A DNA stretch of 8,895 nt, from NCBI GenBank assembly GCA_030628785.1, contig DAOVQI010000104.1, forward strand, positions 1-8,895, given 5' to 3'. Origin of the DNA: Bacteroidota bacterium. GTDB taxonomy: Bacteria > Bacteroidota > Bacteroidia > Bacteroidales > VadinHA17. Under the pieces are notes generated by a model. The model was given only the letters and a program-made list of their open reading frames with translations. It ran no database searches and was not told the origin of the DNA. Position numbers and translations under genes: made by a program. Below are positions 5,216 to 8,895 of the stretch, piece by piece (position 1 is the stretch's first letter; every line of letters starts with the position of its first letter).

Positions 5216-7531
5216 ATGATTGAAAATTTAGTTATTGTAGAATCACCGGCAAAAGCCCGGACAATAGAGCGATTTTTAGGAAAGGATTTTCATGTTAAGT
5301 CCAGTTTTGGGCACATCCGGGATCTTGCGAAAAAGAACCTTGGAATAGAACTGGATAACAAGTATAAACCTCAATATATTATTTCTGAAGACAAGAAAAG
5401 AATTGTTGCTGAATTAAAAAAAATTGCCGGGGAAGCCAAAATAGTTTGGCTGGCTTCAGATGAAGACCGTGAGGGAGAAGCAATTGCCTGGCACCTGAGT
5501 GAAGTTCTCAACTTAAAGCCTGAAAATACAAAACGGATAGTATTCCACGAAATAACAAAAAGTGCCATTCAGGCGGCAATTCAGCAACCAAGGGGAATTG
5601 ACCAGAACCTTGTGAATTCGCAGCAAGCCCGTCGTGTGCTTGACCGTTTGGTTGGATTTGAACTTTCTCCAATTCTCTGGAAAAAAGTCCAGCCATCTTT
5701 ATCAGCCGGAAGAGTACAATCGGTTGCTGTACGGCTCCTGGTTGAAAGAGAAAGGGAAATTTTATCTTTTAAACCTGCTGCGTCCTATAAAATTGAGGGA
5801 ATTTTTATGTTCCTTGATCAGGATGGTCAGGAAAGATCCTTTAAAGCAGAGATCCCAAAACGGTTTCCTTCAAAACAAAAAACACTGGAATTCCTGAACA
5901 AAAACAAGGATGCCGAATACGTTGTTACCAATATTGAAGTAAAACCAACCAAAAGGTGGCCACTCCCTCCGTTTACTACCTCAACACTTCAACAGGAAGC
6001 AAGCTGGAAACTTGGCTTTTCAGTTACACAAACCATGTTGGTTGCCCAAAAACTTTACGAAGCCGGGAAAATTACCTATATGAGAACCGATTCGGTAAAT
6101 CTGTCAAACCTGGCTCTGTCTACTGCTAAAAAAGCTATTTCGAATGAATTTGGAAATGAATACATAAAAATACGGAAATACAAAACCAAAGCCAAGGGGG
6201 CACAGGAAGCGCATGAAGCCATACGGCCTACCTATTTTCAAAACAAAAGCATTGATGGTGCGGCAACAGAAAAAAAACTTTACGAACTAATCTGGAAACG
6301 AACCATTGCCTCCCAAATGAGTGATGCCTTACTTGAAAAAACCGTTGCTACAATTGATGTCTCAACAACCGAAGAAGATTTTATTGCTACCGGTGAAGTA
6401 ATTAAATTTGATGGATTCCTGAGAGTTTATACTGAATCGAAAAACGAAGAGGCAGAAGGAAAGAAAAAAAATATATTGCCTCCGCTTAAAATCAACCAAA
6501 CGCTGACAAATAAATCAATTCTTGGAATGGAAAAATTTACCCAACCCCAATCCAGGTATACCGAAGCCATTCTGGTAAAAAAGCTGGAAGAGTTAGGTAT
6601 CGGACGGCCTTCAACCTATGCTCCTACTATCTCTACCATTCAAAACAGGGGATATGTTGTTAAAGAAGACCGTCCCGGCTCAGAAAGAAAAATCAACTTG
6701 ATCAGACTCGAAAACAAAGTAATGACGGAGGAGATTCAAACAGAATTCGCCGGAAGGGAAAAAGGTAAATTGTTTCCAAATGACATAGGCATGATTGTGA
6801 ATGATTTTCTTGTTGATCATTTTAAGGATATCATAAATTACAATTTTACAGCTAAAGTTGAAAAGGAATTCGACGAGATTGCTCTGGGGAAACTGGATTG
6901 GACTGAAATGATTGATGAATTTTACCAATCCTTCCATAAGAAAGTAGAAGAAACACTTAAACGTTCCGAGAAAAAAACAGGTGAACGAATCCTTGGAGAA
7001 GATCCTGTAACAGGGTTAACGGTTTTGGTGAAAATGGGAAGATACGGACCTGTTGCACAATTAGGAGATGCCGGCAAAGACAAGAAACCAAGGTTTGCAA
7101 GGCTTCTTAAGGGACAACTCATTGAAACCATAACACTGGAAGAAGCATTAAATCTTTTTAAGCTTCCCCGTACAATAGGCGTCTATGAGGAAAAAGAAGT
7201 GATCATCGGTGTTGGAAAATTTGGTCCTTATATCCGACATAATGATAAATTTTACTCCCTGAAAAAGGGAATTGATGATCCGTTAACCATTGAAATCGAA
7301 CGTGCAAAAGAGTTGATCGAAGAAAAAAGAAAATCAGACAGGAAAAAAGTGATTAAAACCTTTTCTGAAGATCCGGATATTTTGATCCTGAAAGGTCGCT
7401 ATGGGCCTTATCTCTCCTATAAGAAGAAAAATTATAGAATTCCTAAAGCAAAAGATCCCGGGGCATTAAGTTATGAGGAATCCCTGGAATTAATTAAAAA
7501 AGGACAAAAGTCAAGTACCAAAAACAAATAG
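5216..7531 (+). CDS. topA: DNA topoisomerase I (type IA)
   Basis: This enzyme relaxes negatively supercoiled DNA by cutting and passing single strands. Numbering from the ATG at 5216 (771 residues), the TOPRIM domain has the catalytic glutamate in VESPAKA (E9) and the metal-binding DEDREGE (D82, D84, E86). The nucleophile is Y288 in TYMRTDS, with R290 beside it, and H333 lies in EAHEAIRPT. GRPSTYAPTI is at 463-472. The C-terminal part lacks four-cysteine zinc fingers. Instead it has three topoisomerase C-terminal repeats marked by GRYGP (608-612), GKFGPY (667-672) and GRYGPY (727-732), then a lysine-rich tail. An in-frame TTG at 5186 would add ten residues, but it lies in the likely promoter. 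The ATG shares TTTGGAAAATGA with the start of the next gene. That gene begins 10 bp after the stop, so the two are probably cotranscribed. Confidence 0.97.
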   Translation: MIENLVIVESPAKARTIERFLGKDFHVKSSFGHIRDLAKKNLGIELDNKYKPQYIISEDKKRIVAELKKIAGEAKIVWLASDEDREGEAIAWHLSEVLNLKPENTKRIVFHEITKSAIQAAIQQPRGIDQNLVNSQQARRVLDRLVGFELSPILWKKVQPSLSAGRVQSVAVRLLVEREREILSFKPAASYKIEGIFMFLDQDGQERSFKAEIPKRFPSKQKTLEFLNKNKDAEYVVTNIEVKPTKRWPLPPFTTSTLQQEASWKLGFSVTQTMLVAQKLYEAGKITYMRTDSVNLSNLALSTAKKAISNEFGNEYIKIRKYKTKAKGAQEAHEAIRPTYFQNKSIDGAATEKKLYELIWKRTIASQMSDALLEKTVATIDVSTTEEDFIATGEVIKFDGFLRVYTESKNEEAEGKKKNILPPLKINQTLTNKSILGMEKFTQPQSRYTEAILVKKLEELGIGRPSTYAPTISTIQNRGYVVKEDRPGSERKINLIRLENKVMTEEIQTEFAGREKGKLFPNDIGMIVNDFLVDHFKDIINYNFTAKVEKEFDEIALGKLDWTEMIDEFYQSFHKKVEETLKRSEKKTGERILGEDPVTGLTVLVKMGRYGPVAQLGDAGKDKKPRFARLLKGQLIETITLEEALNLFKLPRTIGVYEEKEVIIGVGKFGPYIRHNDKFYSLKKGIDDPLTIEIERAKELIEEKRKSDRKKVIKTFSEDPDILILKGRYGPYLSYKKKNYRIPKAKDPGALSYEESLELIKKGQKSSTKNK

Positions 7532-7541
7532 GTTTTGGAAA

Positions 7542-8705
7542 ATGAATTTAAATGATTATTTCGATCCCGTAAGTTTAGACAGGTCTCAGCAAAAATTTCT
7601 AACAGAAAAATCAGTTTTCGGCAGAAATATTACTACCCATACACCTGATGGCCCCATCAGGGATTTGCAACATTTCAACCTTGCCTTAATCGGTGTGCCT
7701 GAAGAGAGGAATTCACCCAACAAGGGATGCTCCAAAGCTCCTGATAAAATCAGAAGTAAATTATATGAATTAATTAAACCCAATTCAAAACTAAAAATAA
7801 TTGACCTGGGAAATCTTAAAATCGGGGATGCGGTTAATGATACTTATTTCGGTATCAGGGATATCGTTACTGAACTGATAACCAGAAATGTTTTTCCGGT
7901 TTTTATCGGTGGCACCCAGGATCTGACTTACGGTACCTTTCTGGCTTTCAGAAAACATAAAAAAAATGTAAGTCTGGTTACTGTCGACTCAAAAATCGAT
8001 TTGACTAATGATATAAAAAAGTTTGACTCTCAATCCTATTTGGGTAAAATTATTTTTGAGAAAGGTGTTGCTCCTGTGAATTATACCAACATAGGAGATC
8101 AGGTTTGTTTGGTAGATCAAAAAGATGTTGATCAATTAAAAAAGTCTTTTTATGATACATATCGGTTGGGGGTTATTCGAACAAACCTTAAGGAAACAGA
8201 ACCTGTATTACGTGACGCCAATATGATTAGTATCGATATCGGATCCGTTAAACAAGCCGATGCCCCCGGCCAGTGCAATCCTTCCCCAAATGGGTTTTAT
8301 GCGGATGAGATTTGTCAGATATCCAGGTATGCAGGTTTAAGCGATAATCTGGCATCTTTTGGCTTATATGAAGTTAACCCGGAATTTGACAGGGAAAATC
8401 AAACGGTTCATCTTGCTGCTCAAATGATCTGGTACTTTATCGATGGATTCTCCCGAAAAACAGTTGAACAACCCAATATAAAACCAGAGGAATTCACTCA
8501 ATATATTATTCACCTGAATGAAGTTAAACAGGAGCTGGTTTTTTATAAAAGTGTAAAAACTAACCGGTGGTGGTTAAGAAACCCATTTCTCCTTAAAAAT
8601 ACTCCATATCACACATATATCGCGTGTTCCTACAATGACTACATGAAGGCAAGCAACCAGGAAATTCCCGACCGTTGGTGGAAAGCATTTCAAAAATTTA
8701 ATTAA
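7542..8705 (+). CDS. arginase/formimidoylglutamase-family protein with degenerate metal site
   Basis: The 387-residue protein has the ureohydrolase fold pattern: an N-terminal GVPEERNSPNKG stretch (51-62) followed by APDKIRSKL, a FIGGTQDLTYG loop (121-131), VDSKIDL (148-154), SIDIGSV (230-236) with APG after it (241-243), and YEVNPEFD (276-283). Catalytic members bind two Mn2+ through GGxHS, DAHxD and SxDxD. Here the first histidine is Q126, the second-motif histidine is K151, and the third-motif second aspartate is G234. D127, D149, D153 and D232 remain. Arginase, agmatinase or formimidoylglutamase activity is therefore doubtful despite the likely database name. The C-terminal 75 residues are an extension rich in aromatic residues, including WW pairs at 343-344 and 379-380. 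It follows topA by 10 bp. From memory, such genes often sit between topA and the gldKLMN gliding/type IX secretion genes in Bacteroidota; here the next gene lies outside the window. Confidence 0.85.
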   Translation: MNLNDYFDPVSLDRSQQKFLTEKSVFGRNITTHTPDGPIRDLQHFNLALIGVPEERNSPNKGCSKAPDKIRSKLYELIKPNSKLKIIDLGNLKIGDAVNDTYFGIRDIVTELITRNVFPVFIGGTQDLTYGTFLAFRKHKKNVSLVTVDSKIDLTNDIKKFDSQSYLGKIIFEKGVAPVNYTNIGDQVCLVDQKDVDQLKKSFYDTYRLGVIRTNLKETEPVLRDANMISIDIGSVKQADAPGQCNPSPNGFYADEICQISRYAGLSDNLASFGLYEVNPEFDRENQTVHLAAQMIWYFIDGFSRKTVEQPNIKPEEFTQYIIHLNEVKQELVFYKSVKTNRWWLRNPFLLKNTPYHTYIACSYNDYMKASNQEIPDRWWKAFQKFN

Positions 8706-8706
8706 C

Positions 8707-8733
8707 CCGGAACAGAGACCCGGAACCCGGAAA
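8707..8733 (+). repeat. 7-nt unit array (CCGGAAC type) after the ureohydrolase-like gene
   Basis: CCGGAAC occurs at 8707-8713 and 8720-8726, followed by CCGGAAA at 8727-8733. The second unit follows a 6-nt spacer (AGAGAC). The first begins 1 bp after the stop codon, and the stop itself lies in a heptad-like AATTAAC (8700-8706). It matches the first unit of the array at 2376, also just after a stop codon. Confidence 0.5.
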
Positions 8734-8795
8734 ATCAGCACGATACAAATTTCAACTCCATAATGCGATAAAATACAAGAACATAGCTTCGCAAA

Positions 8796-8829
8796 TTGAT
8801 TAAAAAAGGGAATTAAGAACAGAACTTTG
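8796..8829 (+). promoter_or_regulatory. weak candidate promoter for a gene beyond the window
   Basis: GAACTTTG (8822-8829) matches TAnnTTTG except for its first base, and TTG at 8796-8798 lies 23 nt upstream. Both elements are imperfect and the downstream gene is not visible, so this is only a suggestion. Confidence 0.2.
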
Positions 8830-8872
8830 TAAACTAATTGAAAAACAGTAGATATGAAAGTTCAAAGGTCAA

Positions 8873-8890
8873 TCCCGATAGCTATCGGGA
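8873..8890. repeat. 18-nt perfect palindrome TCCCGATAGCTATCGGGA
   Basis: This is a perfect palindrome, outside any recognised gene. It is identical to the one at 66-83 apart from one symmetric base-pair exchange, so pairing is preserved. It suggests a dispersed palindromic element. The bases after it (CAAAA) do not form a U-tract on the + strand. Confidence 0.8.
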
Positions 8891-8895
8891 CAAAA

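Noticed and set aside
8854..8895. Open frame from ATG 8854 to the end of the window (starting MKVQRS), possibly the start of a downstream gene
   Set aside because: Half of it is the translated 18-nt palindrome, there is no signal peptide or family motif, and only 14 codons are visible. The palindrome explains the open frame.
1..8895. tRNA, rRNA, insertion sequences, phage or defence genes
   Set aside because: No cloverleaf, rRNA-like segment, transposase, integrase or defence motif was seen on either strand. All large coding regions are core genes.

Overview
The window looks like a chromosomal housekeeping segment from a member of the Bacteroidota, probably Bacteroidales or Marinilabiliales-like. 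This is inferred from several things: AT-rich DNA with A-rich leaders instead of Shine-Dalgarno sites, TAnnTTTG-type -7 promoter elements, a stand-alone RfaE domain II protein, a DUF4197-like lipoprotein, a TopA ending in GRYGPY-type repeats with no zinc fingers, and an arginase-fold gene directly behind topA. No species can be named from the sequence alone.

Left part (1-2373, + strand): a leader rich in palindromes, then a heptose-1-phosphate adenylyltransferase (rfaE2), radA 42 bp later, and a 68-residue lipoprotein 17 bp after radA. The spacing suggests one transcription unit. The lipoprotein appears to be a DUF4197 protein whose middle is missing: its signal peptide and first domain motif are joined in frame to the family's C-terminal motif.

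Middle part (2374-5215): a convergent spacer, then a bifunctional class A penicillin-binding protein (mrcA) on the minus strand, then a 357-bp divergent spacer. That spacer holds candidate promoters for mrcA and topA, two arrays of 7-nt units in opposite orientation, and an inverted repeat.

Right part (5216-8895, + strand): topA and, 10 bp later, an arginase/formimidoylglutamase-fold protein that has lost most of the metal-ligand residues of the ureohydrolase family. The last 190 bp are non-coding and end in a perfect 18-nt palindrome. That palindrome matches one near the left end of the window except for one compensated base pair.

The genes cover unrelated core tasks: envelope sugar activation, peptidoglycan synthesis, recombination and DNA topology. 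No mobile element, CRISPR array, tRNA or rRNA was seen. The points most worth a second look are the metal-ligand-poor ureohydrolase homologue, the internally deleted DUF4197 lipoprotein, and a 7-nt periodic intergenic repeat family whose units mostly end in AAC and which often starts right at stop codons.
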